Positions 9,181 through 18,672 of a stretch of 64,000 nucleotides of DNA are shown here, piece by piece. Made by a program: the position numbers and the translations under genes. The notes below the pieces were generated by a model, which worked only from the letters and a program-made list of their open reading frames with translations, searched no databases and was not told where the DNA came from. The number at the start of each line of letters is the position of its first letter. Position 1 is the first letter of the stretch. The stretch covers positions 1-64,000 of the forward strand of contig NZ_JBKBHT010000004.1 of assembly GCF_046297595.1 (NCBI RefSeq), in the 5' to 3' direction. This DNA is from Ferrovibrio sp046297595 (GTDB lineage: Bacteria > Pseudomonadota > Alphaproteobacteria > Ferrovibrionales > Ferrovibrionaceae).

Positions 9181-10800
9181 ATGTCCCAGGCTCACGCCCA
9201 CGCAGCCCACGATCATCACGACGATCATCATACCCCGACCGGTTTCCGCCGGTGGGTCTATTCGACCAACCACAAGGACATCGGTACGCTGTACCTGATC
9301 TTCGCCATCATCGCCGGCCTGATCGGCGGCCTGATGTCGGTGCTGATGCGCGCCGAACTGATGAACCCGGGCAACGGCATCCTCGGCGACAACCATCACC
9401 TGTTCAACGTGCTGGTGACCGGCCACGGTCTGATCATGATCTTCTTCATGGTCATGCCCGCCATGATCGGCGGCTTCGGCAACTGGTTCGTGCCGCTGAT
9501 GATCGGCGCGCCGGACATGGCCTTCCCGCGCATGAACAACATCTCGTTCTGGCTGCTGATCCCGGCTTTCGGCCTGCTGCTGCTCTCGACCATGGTCGAG
9601 GGTCCGGCCGGCGGTAATGGCGTTGGCGGCGGCTGGACGATCTATCCGCCGCTCAGCTCCGATGTCGGCCATCCCGGTCCGGCCGTCGGCCTGGCCATCC
9701 TGAGCCTGCACATCGCCGGTGCCTCGTCGATCCTCGGCGCCATCAACTTCATCACCACCATCTTCAACATGCGCGCGCCGGGCATGACCCTGCACAAGAT
9801 GCCGCTGTTCGTGTGGTCGGTGCTGATCACGGCCTTCCTGCTGCTGCTGTCGCTGCCGGTTCTGGCCGGCGGCATCACCATGCTGCTGACCGACCGCTAT
9901 TTCGGCACCTCCTTCTTCAAGCCGGAAGGCGGCGGCGACCCGATCCTGTTCCAGCACCTGTTCTGGTTCTTCGGCCATCCCGAGGTGTACATCCTGATCC
10001 TGCCGGGCTTCGGCATCATCAGCCAGATCATCTCGACCTTCTCGAAGAAGCCGGTGTTCGGCTATCTCGGCATGGCCTATGCCATGGTCGCGATCGGCGT
10101 GGTTGGCTTCGTCGTGTGGGCGCACCACATGTATACGGTGGGCCTGGATGTCGACACCCGCGCCTACTTCACCGCCGCCACCATGGTGATCGCGGTGCCC
10201 ACGGGCGTGAAGATATTCTCGTGGATCGCCACGATGTGGGGCGGTTCGATCCGCTTCACCGTGCCGATGCTGTTCGCCGTCGGGTTCATCTTCCTGTTCA
10301 CCGTCGGCGGCGTGACCGGCGTGGTGCTGGCCAATGCCGGCGTCGACACCTACCTGCACGATACCTATTACGTGGTGGCGCATTTCCACTACGTGCTGAG
10401 CCTTGGTGCGGTGTTCGCCATCTTCGCCGGCTTCTACTACTGGTTCGGCAAGATGTCGGGCTACGAGCTGAGCGAGACGGCGGGCCAGATTCACTTCTGG
10501 ACCACCTTCATCGGCGTGAACCTGCTGTTCTTCCCGATGCACTTCCTCGGCCTGCAGGGCATGCCGCGCCGCATCCCGGACTATCCGGATGCCTTTGCCG
10601 GCTGGAACTTCGTCGCCTCGATCGGCGCCTACATCGCCTTCGCCTCGACGCTGTTCTTCGTCGGCTCGGTGATCTACGCCTTCATCCGCAAGAAGAAGGT
10701 CGCCGACAATCCGTGGGGCGAGGGCGCGACGACGCTGGAATGGACCCTGTCCTCGCCGCCGCCGTTCCACCAGTACGAAAAACTTCCGGTCATCAAGTAA
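9181..10800 (+). CDS. coxA: Cytochrome c oxidase subunit I (aa3 type)
   Basis: 539 aa catalytic subunit carrying haem a and the haem a3-CuB site where oxygen is reduced to water while protons are pumped. Twelve membrane helices are predicted. Signature motifs are present: HGLIMIFF, the WFFGHPEVYILILPGFG stretch with the His-Tyr cross-link pair, HHMYTVGLDVDTRAYF and the HDTYYVVAHFHYVLSLG haem ligand region. The N-terminus is His-rich. RBS is GGGGAG before ATG 9181. Part of coxB-coxA-ctaB-ctaG-coxC. Confidence 0.98.
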   Translation: MSQAHAHAAHDHHDDHHTPTGFRRWVYSTNHKDIGTLYLIFAIIAGLIGGLMSVLMRAELMNPGNGILGDNHHLFNVLVTGHGLIMIFFMVMPAMIGGFGNWFVPLMIGAPDMAFPRMNNISFWLLIPAFGLLLLSTMVEGPAGGNGVGGGWTIYPPLSSDVGHPGPAVGLAILSLHIAGASSILGAINFITTIFNMRAPGMTLHKMPLFVWSVLITAFLLLLSLPVLAGGITMLLTDRYFGTSFFKPEGGGDPILFQHLFWFFGHPEVYILILPGFGIISQIISTFSKKPVFGYLGMAYAMVAIGVVGFVVWAHHMYTVGLDVDTRAYFTAATMVIAVPTGVKIFSWIATMWGGSIRFTVPMLFAVGFIFLFTVGGVTGVVLANAGVDTYLHDTYYVVAHFHYVLSLGAVFAIFAGFYYWFGKMSGYELSETAGQIHFWTTFIGVNLLFFPMHFLGLQGMPRRIPDYPDAFAGWNFVASIGAYIAFASTLFFVGSVIYAFIRKKKVADNPWGEGATTLEWTLSSPPPFHQYEKLPVIK

Positions 10801-10833
10801 GACCGGAAGACTCCACGCCCCGGGAGTTGCAGT

Positions 10834-11766
10834 TTGTCTGACGCCAGCTACAGCGTTGAGCGACACGAGGCCGGCACAGCCGGCCTCGATGCCGCCCATA
10901 ATGCCCATCCGGCCGATTATCTCGCGCTGCTCAAGCCGCGTGTGATGTCGCTCGTGGTGTTCACTGGCCTCGTCGGCATGGTGCTGGCGCCGGGCGCGCT
11001 GCATCCGACGCTGGCGATCACGGCGTTGCTGTGCATCGCCATCGGGGCCGGCGCCTCGGGCGCCATCAACATGTGGTACGACGCCGATATCGATGCCGTG
11101 ATGGCGCGCACCCAGGGGCGGCCTATCCCGCAGGGCCGCATCACGCGCGACCAGGCGCTGGGGTTCGGTACTGTCCTCTCCTTCGCCTCGGTGCTGGTGA
11201 TGGGGCTGGCAGTGAACTGGGTAGCGGCCGCGATCCTGGCGCTGACCATCGGTTTCTACGTCTTCATCTATACGATGTGGCTGAAGCGCCGCACGCCGCA
11301 GAATATCGTGATCGGCGGCGCGGCCGGCGCCTTCCCGCCGATGATCGGCTGGGCCGCCGTCACCGGCGACCTGTCGCTGCTGCCCATCCTGTTGTTCGCC
11401 ATCATCTTCATGTGGACGCCGCCGCATTTCTGGGCCCTGGCGCTGTATCGTTCGGACGATTATGCCCGCGCCGGAGTGCCGATGCTGCCCGTCGTGGCCG
11501 GTGACCGCGAGACCCGCCGCCAGATCCTGATCTACAGCCTGCTGCTGGTGCCGATTACGCTCAGCCCCTGGGTGCTTGGCCTCGCCGGGTCGCTGTATGG
11601 CGGCGTGACCGCCGCCCTGGGCGCGATTTTCCTCGGCCTGGCCTGGCGCATCTGGCGCGGGACCGGCGACCGCGCCGCCAAGCATATGTTCGCCTATTCG
11701 ATCCTCTATCTCTTCCTGCTGTTTGCCCTGCTGCTGGCCGAACGCGGGCTCGGCTGGGGAGCATGA
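10834..11766 (+). CDS. ctaB: Protohaem IX farnesyltransferase (haem O synthase)
   Basis: 310 aa UbiA-family membrane protein that attaches a farnesyl group to protohaem, giving haem O, precursor of the haem A used by coxA. Conserved N-x3-DxxxD appears as NMWYDADIDAVMARTQGRP and the second Asp motif as YRSDDYARAG. About eight or nine membrane helices. The start is a TTG at 10834 preceded by CGGGAG; no good ATG lies nearby. Its stop overlaps the ATG of the next small gene (ATGA), showing translational coupling. Haem A synthase (ctaA) is not in this window. Confidence 0.95.
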   Translation: MSDASYSVERHEAGTAGLDAAHNAHPADYLALLKPRVMSLVVFTGLVGMVLAPGALHPTLAITALLCIAIGAGASGAINMWYDADIDAVMARTQGRPIPQGRITRDQALGFGTVLSFASVLVMGLAVNWVAAAILALTIGFYVFIYTMWLKRRTPQNIVIGGAAGAFPPMIGWAAVTGDLSLLPILLFAIIFMWTPPHFWALALYRSDDYARAGVPMLPVVAGDRETRRQILIYSLLLVPITLSPWVLGLAGSLYGGVTAALGAIFLGLAWRIWRGTGDRAAKHMFAYSILYLFLLFALLLAERGLGWGA

Positions 11767-11897
11767 GCGCGATGCCCCTGCATGACGAACACAAGCGCCG
11801 CCGCGCGCGCAACATCGCTTTGGCCGTGGTGCTGGGCGCCCTGGTCGTACTGTTCTATTTCATCACCATCGCCAAGATGACGGGGCGCGCCGGATGA
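11763..11897 (+). CDS. Small single-pass protein of the oxidase operon (CoxF-like)
   Basis: A 44 aa ORF joined to both neighbours by ATGA overlaps: its ATG overlaps the ctaB stop and its TGA overlaps the ctaG ATG. It has a basic N-terminus (HKRRRARN) and one hydrophobic helix (about residues 18-38). Small one-helix proteins occur between ctaB and ctaG in many alphaproteobacteria, sometimes called CoxF; this is assigned from position and shape, not from a conserved motif. It probably sits in the inner membrane and helps oxidase assembly. Confidence 0.75.
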   Translation: MSAMPLHDEHKRRRARNIALAVVLGALVVLFYFITIAKMTGRAG

Positions 11898-12478
11898 GCG
11901 AAGCCGCCCGCAAGAACCGTCGCATCGCGCTGAGTTGCGCCGCCGTGGTGGCGGGCATGGTCGGGCTGACCTTCGCGTCTGCCCCGCTTTACGACCTGTT
12001 CTGCCGCGTCACCGGTTTCGCCGGCACGCCGCTGCGTGCCGCCAGCGCGCCGGGCGCCACCGAAGCCGGCGAGGCCCTGATCACCGTGCGCTTCAACTCC
12101 GATATCGCACCGGGCCTGCCCTGGCGCTTCCAGCCGGTGCAGCGCGAGGTGCGGGTGAAGCCGGGCGAGGAGATGCTGATCTTCTACCGGGCCTCCAACC
12201 CGACCGCCGAGCCGGTCAGCGGCCAGGCCAGTTTCAACGTCACGCCGGAGAAGGCGGGGCAGTATTTCAACAAGATCGCCTGCTTCTGCTTCACCGAACA
12301 GCGGCTGGAGCCGGGCCAGAGCGTCGACATGCCGGTCTCGTTCTTCGTCGATCCGGACATCCTCAAGGATCCGAAGACCCGCGACGTCACCACCATCACC
12401 TTGAGCTACACCTTCTTCCGCATGCCGGAAGAAAAGCGTGTTTCCGATCGCGGCGGCCCGGTCCGCCCGGTCAATTGA
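11894..12478 (+). CDS. ctaG: Cytochrome c oxidase assembly protein CtaG/Cox11
   Basis: 194 aa copper chaperone that delivers copper to the CuB site of subunit I. One N-terminal membrane helix (about 10-30) is followed by a periplasmic beta-sandwich. The copper-binding CFCF motif is visible in KIACFCFTEQ, and PLYDLFCRVTGFAGT is the classic N-terminal signature. It overlaps the previous small gene by four bases and precedes coxC by 30 bp. Confidence 0.96.
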   Translation: MSEAARKNRRIALSCAAVVAGMVGLTFASAPLYDLFCRVTGFAGTPLRAASAPGATEAGEALITVRFNSDIAPGLPWRFQPVQREVRVKPGEEMLIFYRASNPTAEPVSGQASFNVTPEKAGQYFNKIACFCFTEQRLEPGQSVDMPVSFFVDPDILKDPKTRDVTTITLSYTFFRMPEEKRVSDRGGPVRPVN

Positions 12479-12508
12479 GATCAACTTGCGTAACTAGGGG
12501 GTAACACC

Positions 12509-13315
12509 ATGGCCGCAGATAGCGCCCGCAATCACGATTACCATCTCGTCGACCCCAGCCCGTGGCCCTTCGTCGGTTCGATGGGTGCTTTCGCCCTGGC
12601 GCTGGGCTGCGTCGCCGGTTTCCATGGCTACAGCTATCTGTGGGCCGTGCCCGGCCTGCTGGTCGTGCTCTACACCATGATCGCCTGGTGGGGCGACGTG
12701 ATCCGCGAAGCCGAGCATGACGGCCACCATACTCCGGTGGTGCAGCTGCACCTGCGTTACGGCATGGTGATGTTCATCGCCTCCGAGGTGATGTTCTTCG
12801 TGGCCTGGTTCTGGGCCTATTTCAACGCGTCGCTGTTCCCGACCGAGGCGATCGGCAGCGTCTGGCCGCCGGCCACGATCGAGACCTTCGATCCCTGGCA
12901 CCTGCCGTTCATCAACACGCTGATCCTGCTGCTGTCGGGCACCACGGTCACCTGGGCGCACCACGCCCTGCTGCATGACGACCGCAAGGGCCTGATCCAG
13001 GGCCTGACGATCACCGTCATCCTCGGCGCGCTATTCACCGCTCTGCAGGCCTACGAATACAGCCATGCCGCTTTTGGGTTCACCGATGGCATCTACGCCT
13101 CGACCTTCTACATGGCGACCGGTTTCCACGGTTTCCACGTGATCATCGGCACCATCTTCCTGCTGGTCTGCCTGATCCGCGCCACCAAGGGCCATTTCAA
13201 GTCGAACCATCATTTCGGCTTCGAGGCGGCCGCCTGGTACTGGCATTTCGTGGACGTGGTCTGGCTGTTCCTGTTCGCCGCCATCTACTGGTGGGGTGCG
13301 GGCCCGGGCCACTGA
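12509..13315 (+). CDS. coxC: Cytochrome c oxidase subunit III
   Basis: 268 aa integral membrane subunit that stabilises the oxidase core. Seven helices are predicted, with conserved FIASEVMFFVAWFWAYF, the HHALL motif and the C-terminal YWHFVDVVWLFLF. The start is ATG 12509, preceded by a GGGGG-rich site. It completes the structural genes of the aa3 oxidase, followed closely by DUF983 and surf1. Confidence 0.97.
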   Translation: MAADSARNHDYHLVDPSPWPFVGSMGAFALALGCVAGFHGYSYLWAVPGLLVVLYTMIAWWGDVIREAEHDGHHTPVVQLHLRYGMVMFIASEVMFFVAWFWAYFNASLFPTEAIGSVWPPATIETFDPWHLPFINTLILLLSGTTVTWAHHALLHDDRKGLIQGLTITVILGALFTALQAYEYSHAAFGFTDGIYASTFYMATGFHGFHVIIGTIFLLVCLIRATKGHFKSNHHFGFEAAAWYWHFVDVVWLFLFAAIYWWGAGPGH

Positions 13316-13326
13316 GGCATCAGACG

Positions 13327-13707
13327 ATGGCGGCCGCTTTTTATCCGCCGCTGTCGCCGTTCTCGACGGGGCTTCGCTGCAGGTGTCCCCGCTGCGGCGA
13401 AGCCCCGCTGTTTAACGGGCTGCTGACGGTCAAGCCGCGCTGCCCGTCCTGCGATCTGGATTATGCCAAGATCGATGCCGGCGACGGGCCGGCGGTCTTC
13501 GTCATCCTCATCCTCGGTTTCATCGTCGTCGGCCTGGCGCTGTGGGTCGAGTTGCGCTTCGGCCCGCCGCTCTGGCTGCACATGGTTTTATGGGCGCCGC
13601 TGATCCTGGGCGGCTCCATTCTTATGCTGCGGCCCTTCAAAGCCACGCTCATCGCGCTACAATTCCGCCACAAGGCTTCGTCCGACATCGAATTACTGCG
13701 CGAGTAA
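13327..13707 (+). CDS. DUF983 membrane protein
   Basis: 126 aa from ATG 13327. The N-terminal half carries two CxxC pairs (RCPRCGEAPLF and RCPSCDLDY), which could bind zinc, followed by two membrane helices (about 45-68 and 75-100). DUF983 genes commonly sit between coxC and surf1 in alphaproteobacteria, so a role in oxidase biogenesis is likely but unproven. It lies 11 bp after coxC and 4 bp before surf1. Confidence 0.85.
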   Translation: MAAAFYPPLSPFSTGLRCRCPRCGEAPLFNGLLTVKPRCPSCDLDYAKIDAGDGPAVFVILILGFIVVGLALWVELRFGPPLWLHMVLWAPLILGGSILMLRPFKATLIALQFRHKASSDIELLRE

Positions 13708-13711
13708 TCCA

Positions 13712-14473
13712 TTGAAAATTCTAGGTTTTCGGCCGGCTTTCTGGCCGACCCTGTTCACCATTCCCGCCCTTATCCTGCTGCTCGTGCTGGGCACCTGGCA
13801 GGTGCAGCGGCTGTTCTGGAAGCTGGACCTGATCGAAAGCGTCGAAACCGGGCTGAAAGCGGCCCCGGTTCCGCTGCCCGGCCCCACAGTAAATGGCGGG
13901 CCGCTCGATCCGGCCGACTGGAGTTATCGTCCGGTCACGGTGCGCGGGACGTTCGACCACAGCCGGGAGTTCCACCTGCTGGCCCATTCCGAGCGAGGCA
14001 ATTTCGGCTACCACATCATCACGCCGCTCAAGCGCAGCGACGCGCCCGGCTGGGTGCTGGTCAGCCGCGGCTGGGTGCCGGCCGACGAAAAGGATCCCGC
14101 CCGCCGGGCCGCCGGCCAGGTGAGCGGCGAGGTGACGATCTCGGGCATCACCCACGTGCCCTGGGGCAAGGGCTGGTTCACGCCCGACAACGACCTGCAG
14201 CGTAATCTGTGGTATTACGGCGACGCCGCCGGCATGCTGAAGGCCGCCGGCATCAGCGACGCGCCGGAACTCTTCGTCGATGCCGATGCCTCGGTGACGG
14301 TGCCCGGCGGCTGGCCGCGCAGCGGCCATACACGGCTGAATTTCACCAACAATCACCTGGCCTATGCGGTCACCTGGTATAGCGGCGTCATAGTCCTGGC
14401 GGTGATTTATGTGCTATGGCATCGGCGCCGGGACCGCGAAGCGGCCGCAAAATCCGGCCAGCCGAAGGCCTGA
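13712..14473 (+). CDS. SURF1 family oxidase assembly protein
   Basis: 253 aa. SURF1/Shy1 proteins help insert haem a into subunit I. Two membrane helices, one near the N-terminus (WPTLFTIPALILLLVLGTW) and one near the C-terminus (TWYSGVIVLAVIYVLW), bracket a periplasmic domain, the standard layout. LGTWQVQRLFWK and NNHLAYAVTWY are the family signatures. The start is a TTG at 13712, since no ATG or GTG keeps the first helix. Last gene clearly tied to the oxidase. Confidence 0.93.
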   Translation: MKILGFRPAFWPTLFTIPALILLLVLGTWQVQRLFWKLDLIESVETGLKAAPVPLPGPTVNGGPLDPADWSYRPVTVRGTFDHSREFHLLAHSERGNFGYHIITPLKRSDAPGWVLVSRGWVPADEKDPARRAAGQVSGEVTISGITHVPWGKGWFTPDNDLQRNLWYYGDAAGMLKAAGISDAPELFVDADASVTVPGGWPRSGHTRLNFTNNHLAYAVTWYSGVIVLAVIYVLWHRRRDREAAAKSGQPKA

Positions 14474-14476
14474 GAC

Positions 14477-15967
14477 ATGAAAAGCTACAAGGCTCTGGAA
14501 CAGCGATTCCGCCGCATCGGCGCGGTGAACGGCGCGCTGGCCATGCTGGGCTGGGACCAGTCCACCATGATGCCCGAGGGCGGCGCCAAGGCGCGTGCCG
14601 AACAGATGGCCGTGCTCAGCGTGGTGCGCCATGAGTGGCTGACCGATCCGCGGCTGGGCGAGATGCTGGGCGAGGTCGAGGCGCAGAAGAAAGCTCTAAG
14701 CGACTGGCAGCGCGCCAACCTGCGCGAGATGGGCCGGCAATGGCGCCATGCCACGGCGCTGACGCCGAAGCTGGTCGAGGCGCGCTCAAAAGCCGGCATG
14801 GCCTGCGAGATGGTGTGGCGCAAGGCCCGTCGCGACGACGATTTCAAATCCTTCGCCAAGGCCTTCAGGCCTGTGCTGGAACTGACCCGCGAGGTGGCCG
14901 CCGCCAAGTCGACCGCTTTCGGGCTGGATGCCTATGACGCGCTGCTGGACGAATACGAGCCCGGCGGCCGGTCGGCGACCATCGACAAGCTGTTCGCCGA
15001 TCTGGGCAACTTCCTGCCCGGCTTCATCGACAAAGCGCTGGCCAAGCAGGCCAAGCGGCCGGCGCCGCTGCCGCTGCCCGGCCCGTTCCCGACCGAGGCG
15101 CAGCGCCAGGTCGGCCTGCGGTTCATGAAGGCGCTGGGGTTCGATTTCAACCATGGCCGGCTGGATGTCAGCCTGCATCCCTTCACCGGCGGCGTGCCCG
15201 ACGACGTGCGCATCACCACGCGCTATTCCGACGACGATTTCACCAAGGCGCTGATGGGCGTGCTACACGAGACCGGCCACGCGCTCTACGAACTCGGCCT
15301 GCCCAAGGCCTGGCGCGACCAGCCGGTGGGCGAGGCGCGCGGCATGGTGCTGCATGAAAGCCAGAGCCTGCTGGTCGAGATGCAGGTCTGCCGCGGCGCG
15401 GAATTCCTGCGCTATGCCGCACCGATCCTACGCAAGGCCTTCAACGGTAGCGGTCCGGCCTGGTCGGATGAGAACCTGCTTGGCATCTATGCCCGGGTGA
15501 AGCCGGACCTGATCCGCGTCGATGCCGACGAGGTGACCTATCCGGCCCATGTGATCCTGCGCTATCGCCTGGAGCAGGCGATGCTGCACGATCATCTGTC
15601 CATCGACGATCTGCCCGATGCCTGGAACGACGGCATGCAGACTTTGCTGGGCGTCGACGTGCCGGATTATGCCCAGGGCTGCATGCAGGACATCCACTGG
15701 GCGGTCGGCTCCATCGGCTATTTCCCGACCTACACCCTCGGCGCGCTTTCCGCCGCGCAGCTTTTTGCCGCTGCCAAGGAGCAGGATGGCGATATCCTGC
15801 CCGGCATCGCCAAGGGCGATTTCAAGCCGCTGCTGCGCTGGCTGCGCGCCAACGTGCATGGCAAGGGGTCGCTGCTCACCACCGGCGAATTGCTGCGCGA
15901 GGCGACCGGCAAGCCCTTAAGCACCGCCGCCTTCAAGGCGCATCTTAAAGCCCGCTATCTGAACTGA
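14477..15967 (+). CDS. Carboxypeptidase M32 (Taq type)
   Basis: 496 aa zinc metallocarboxypeptidase. The active site HETGHALYE begins at H264 and the downstream HESQSLL segment supplies the third ligand (Glu). Conserved blocks GWDQSTMMPEGG near the N-terminus and DDVRITTRY upstream of the active site fit the family. It begins 4 bp after surf1 and ends 9 bp before thrC, so it is probably part of the same long transcript, but it has no evident link with oxidase assembly. Confidence 0.95.
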   Translation: MKSYKALEQRFRRIGAVNGALAMLGWDQSTMMPEGGAKARAEQMAVLSVVRHEWLTDPRLGEMLGEVEAQKKALSDWQRANLREMGRQWRHATALTPKLVEARSKAGMACEMVWRKARRDDDFKSFAKAFRPVLELTREVAAAKSTAFGLDAYDALLDEYEPGGRSATIDKLFADLGNFLPGFIDKALAKQAKRPAPLPLPGPFPTEAQRQVGLRFMKALGFDFNHGRLDVSLHPFTGGVPDDVRITTRYSDDDFTKALMGVLHETGHALYELGLPKAWRDQPVGEARGMVLHESQSLLVEMQVCRGAEFLRYAAPILRKAFNGSGPAWSDENLLGIYARVKPDLIRVDADEVTYPAHVILRYRLEQAMLHDHLSIDDLPDAWNDGMQTLLGVDVPDYAQGCMQDIHWAVGSIGYFPTYTLGALSAAQLFAAAKEQDGDILPGIAKGDFKPLLRWLRANVHGKGSLLTTGELLREATGKPLSTAAFKAHLKARYLN

Positions 15968-15975
15968 GTCACGCC

Positions 15976-17388
15976 ATGCGCTATGTTTCCACCCGCGGCC
16001 AGGCGCCGGAACTCGATTTCGAAGGTGTGCTGCTGGCCGGCCTGGCGACCGATGGCGGCCTCTATGTGCCGGCGGAATGGCCGCAGTTCTCGGCCGCCGA
16101 CTGGCGCGCCATGCGCGGCCTGCCTTATGCCGAGGTCGCCTTCCGGGTGATCAGGCCTTTCGTCGGCGGCTGCATCCCCGATGCCGATCTCAAGCGCATG
16201 ATCGATGAGGCCTATGGCACCTTCGGCCACAAGGCCGTGGTGCCGTTGCGCCAGATCGATGCCAATGACTGGCTGCTGGAACTGTTCCATGGCCCGACAC
16301 TGGCCTTCAAGGACGTGGCCCTGCAATTGCTCGGCCGGCTGTTCGACTGGGCGCTGTCGCGTTCGGGCAAGCGCGCGACCATCGTGGGCGCCACCTCGGG
16401 CGATACCGGTTCGGCCGCCATCGAGGGCTGCCGCGGCCGCGCCAATCTCGACATCTTCATCCTGTTCCCCCATGGTCGCGTCTCGGACGTGCAGCGCCGG
16501 CAGATGACGACCGTGCCGGATGCCAACGTGCATGCCATCGCGCTGGAAGGCACCTTCGACGATGCCCAGGCGATGGTGAAGGCCCTGTTCAACGATGCCG
16601 GTTTTCGCAATACGGCGGGCTTGACGGCAGTGAACTCGATCAACTGGGCGCGCGTGATGGCCCAGATCGTCTATTACGTGACGGCATCTTTGAGCCTCGG
16701 CGGGCCCGATCGCGCCCCGGCTTTCTGCGTGCCGAGCGGGAATTTCGGCGACATCTTCGCCGGTTATTGCGCAGCGAAGATGGGGCTGCCGATTGCCAAG
16801 CTGGTCGTCGCCACCAACCGCAACGACATCCTGGCGCGTTTTTTCGAGAGCGGCGAATACCGCAAGGGCGGCGTCAATCCCACCATCAGCCCCAGCATGG
16901 ACATCCAGGTGGCGAGCAATTTCGAACGCCTGCTATTCGACATGCATGGCCGCGATGCGGTCCAGGTGCGCAAGCTGATGAGCGATCTTGATGGCGCCGG
17001 CGGGTTCACCGTTTCCACCAATGCCCTGGCCGAGACGAAGCAGCTTTTCGCCGCCGGCCGCGCCGACGAAACGGCCACCAAGGCCATGCTGAAAACCGCC
17101 TTCGCCGCCGGCAACGGCCAGCTGGTGGATCCGCATACCGCCGTTGGCCTGGTGGTGGCGGCCGAGCAGCGGGCGAAGGCCGCCCTGCCGGCGGACATGC
17201 CGCTGGTGACGCTGGCCACCGCCGATGCGGCCAAATTCCCGGCTGCCGTGGAAGAAGCCACCGGCCGGCATCCGGCCCTGCCGCCGCGCCTGGCCAACCT
17301 GTTTGAGCGCCCGGAGCGCCAGACCGTGCTGGCCAACGACGTGGCAGGGGTGCGTGCCTTCATCGAAAGCCGTAGAGTGAAGGCATGA
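15976..17388 (+). CDS. thrC: Threonine synthase
   Basis: 470 aa PLP enzyme converting O-phosphohomoserine to threonine. The PLP lysine is K112 in TLAFKDVA; the phosphate-binding glycine-rich loop GATSGDTGSAA is present. The N-terminal YVSTRGQAPELDFEGVLLAGLA stretch marks the long bacterial/fungal type. The stop overlaps the start of the M16 peptidase gene. Homoserine kinase (thrB), which makes its substrate, is at 25602-26591 on the other strand. Confidence 0.97.
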   Translation: MRYVSTRGQAPELDFEGVLLAGLATDGGLYVPAEWPQFSAADWRAMRGLPYAEVAFRVIRPFVGGCIPDADLKRMIDEAYGTFGHKAVVPLRQIDANDWLLELFHGPTLAFKDVALQLLGRLFDWALSRSGKRATIVGATSGDTGSAAIEGCRGRANLDIFILFPHGRVSDVQRRQMTTVPDANVHAIALEGTFDDAQAMVKALFNDAGFRNTAGLTAVNSINWARVMAQIVYYVTASLSLGGPDRAPAFCVPSGNFGDIFAGYCAAKMGLPIAKLVVATNRNDILARFFESGEYRKGGVNPTISPSMDIQVASNFERLLFDMHGRDAVQVRKLMSDLDGAGGFTVSTNALAETKQLFAAGRADETATKAMLKTAFAAGNGQLVDPHTAVGLVVAAEQRAKAALPADMPLVTLATADAAKFPAAVEEATGRHPALPPRLANLFERPERQTVLANDVAGVRAFIESRRVKA

Positions 17389-18647
17389 CTGTACGTATCA
17401 GCACGCTTTCCAACGGCATGCGGGTGGTCTCCGAGGCCATGCCGCAGGTCAAGACCGTATCGGTCGGCATCTGGGTCGATGCCGGCGCGCGCGACGAAAC
17501 GCCCGAGATCAACGGCGTAGCCCATATGCTCGAGCATATGGCTTTCAAGGGCACCGAGCGTCGCACGGCGCTGGCCATCGCCGAGGAGATCGAGGCGGTC
17601 GGCGGCCACCTGAATGCCTTCACCTCGCGCGAACAGACCGCCTATTACGCCCGCGTGATGGCTGGCGATACGGGGCTGGCGCTCGATATCCTGGCCGACA
17701 TCCTGCAGCATTCCGTCTTCGACGCCGAGGAGATGGAGCGCGAGCGCGAGGTCATCATCCAGGAGATCGGCCAGTCGGAAGACACGCCCGACGACATCAT
17801 CTTCGACCACCTGCAGGAAACCGCCTTCCCGGGTCAGCCGCTGGGCCGGTCCATCCTCGGCACGGTGGAACGCGTTTCGGCCATGCAGCGCGGCGACCTG
17901 CAGGGTTTCCTCGACCGTTTCTATCATGGCCCCAGTCTGGTGCTGGTCGCGGCCGGAGCGGTGGATCATGACATGCTGGTGGCGGAAGCCGAACGGCTGT
18001 TCGCCCGCCTGCGTCAGACGCCCCGGGCGAAGCAGCAGGATGCCCGCTACGGCGGCGGCGGCGAGAAACGCGCGGTGCGCGATCTGGAACAGGCTCATGT
18101 CGCCATCGCGTTGCCGGGCCTGTCCTTCGACGATCCCGATTATTATGCCATGCAGGTCTATGCCACGGTGCTGGGCGGCGGCATGTCGTCGCGCCTGTTC
18201 CAGGAAGTGCGCGAGAAGCGCGGCCTGGCCTATTCGGTTTATGCCTATCCGAGTTCCTATCGCGATGGCGGCCTGCTCACCATCTATGCCGGCACGGGCG
18301 CCGAGAAACTGGCCGAGCTGACGCCGGTGCTGGCCGAGGAACTGGGCAAGCTCTGCGGCCGGGTCGACGATGCCGAATTGCAGCGCGCCCGCGCCCAGCT
18401 GAAGGTCGGCCTGGTGATGTCGCTGGAAAGCTCGGGCGCCCGTATCGAGCAGCTGGGCCGCCAGATGCTGCTGTTCGGCCGGCCGCTGGATATCGACGAG
18501 GTGCTGGCCGCCGTCGACCGCGTCGACGCGGCGGCCCTGCGCAAGGTGGCGGAACGGGTGATGCGCACGGCGCCGCCCACGGTGGCGGCGCTGGGCCCGG
18601 TCGAACGACTGGAGCCCTATCAGCGCTTTGCAGCGCGGTTCGGCTGA
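17385..18647 (+). CDS. M16 family zinc peptidase (processing-peptidase-like)
   Basis: 420 aa. The inverted zinc motif HxxEH reads HMLEH at residues 47-51, with the distal glutamate about 75 residues later in EREVIIQEI. The C-terminal half has the usual second M16 fold with GGGMSSRLFQEVREKRGLAY. It resembles mitochondrial processing peptidase beta and alphaproteobacterial PqqL-like peptidases. ATG 17385 overlaps the thrC stop by four bases, a conserved neighbourhood in many alphaproteobacteria. Confidence 0.95.
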   Translation: MTVRISTLSNGMRVVSEAMPQVKTVSVGIWVDAGARDETPEINGVAHMLEHMAFKGTERRTALAIAEEIEAVGGHLNAFTSREQTAYYARVMAGDTGLALDILADILQHSVFDAEEMEREREVIIQEIGQSEDTPDDIIFDHLQETAFPGQPLGRSILGTVERVSAMQRGDLQGFLDRFYHGPSLVLVAAGAVDHDMLVAEAERLFARLRQTPRAKQQDARYGGGGEKRAVRDLEQAHVAIALPGLSFDDPDYYAMQVYATVLGGGMSSRLFQEVREKRGLAYSVYAYPSSYRDGGLLTIYAGTGAEKLAELTPVLAEELGKLCGRVDDAELQRARAQLKVGLVMSLESSGARIEQLGRQMLLFGRPLDIDEVLAAVDRVDAAALRKVAERVMRTAPPTVAALGPVERLEPYQRFAARFG

Positions 18648-18672
18648 GGCGATAGGGGGAAGGGAAGGCGGC

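Noticed and set aside
9034..11685. Very long open frame antisense to coxA-ctaB (883 codons)
   Set aside because: GC-rich codon bias leaves antisense frames open; the product is a low-complexity His/Gln/Arg/Asp-rich sequence and the sense genes are certain.
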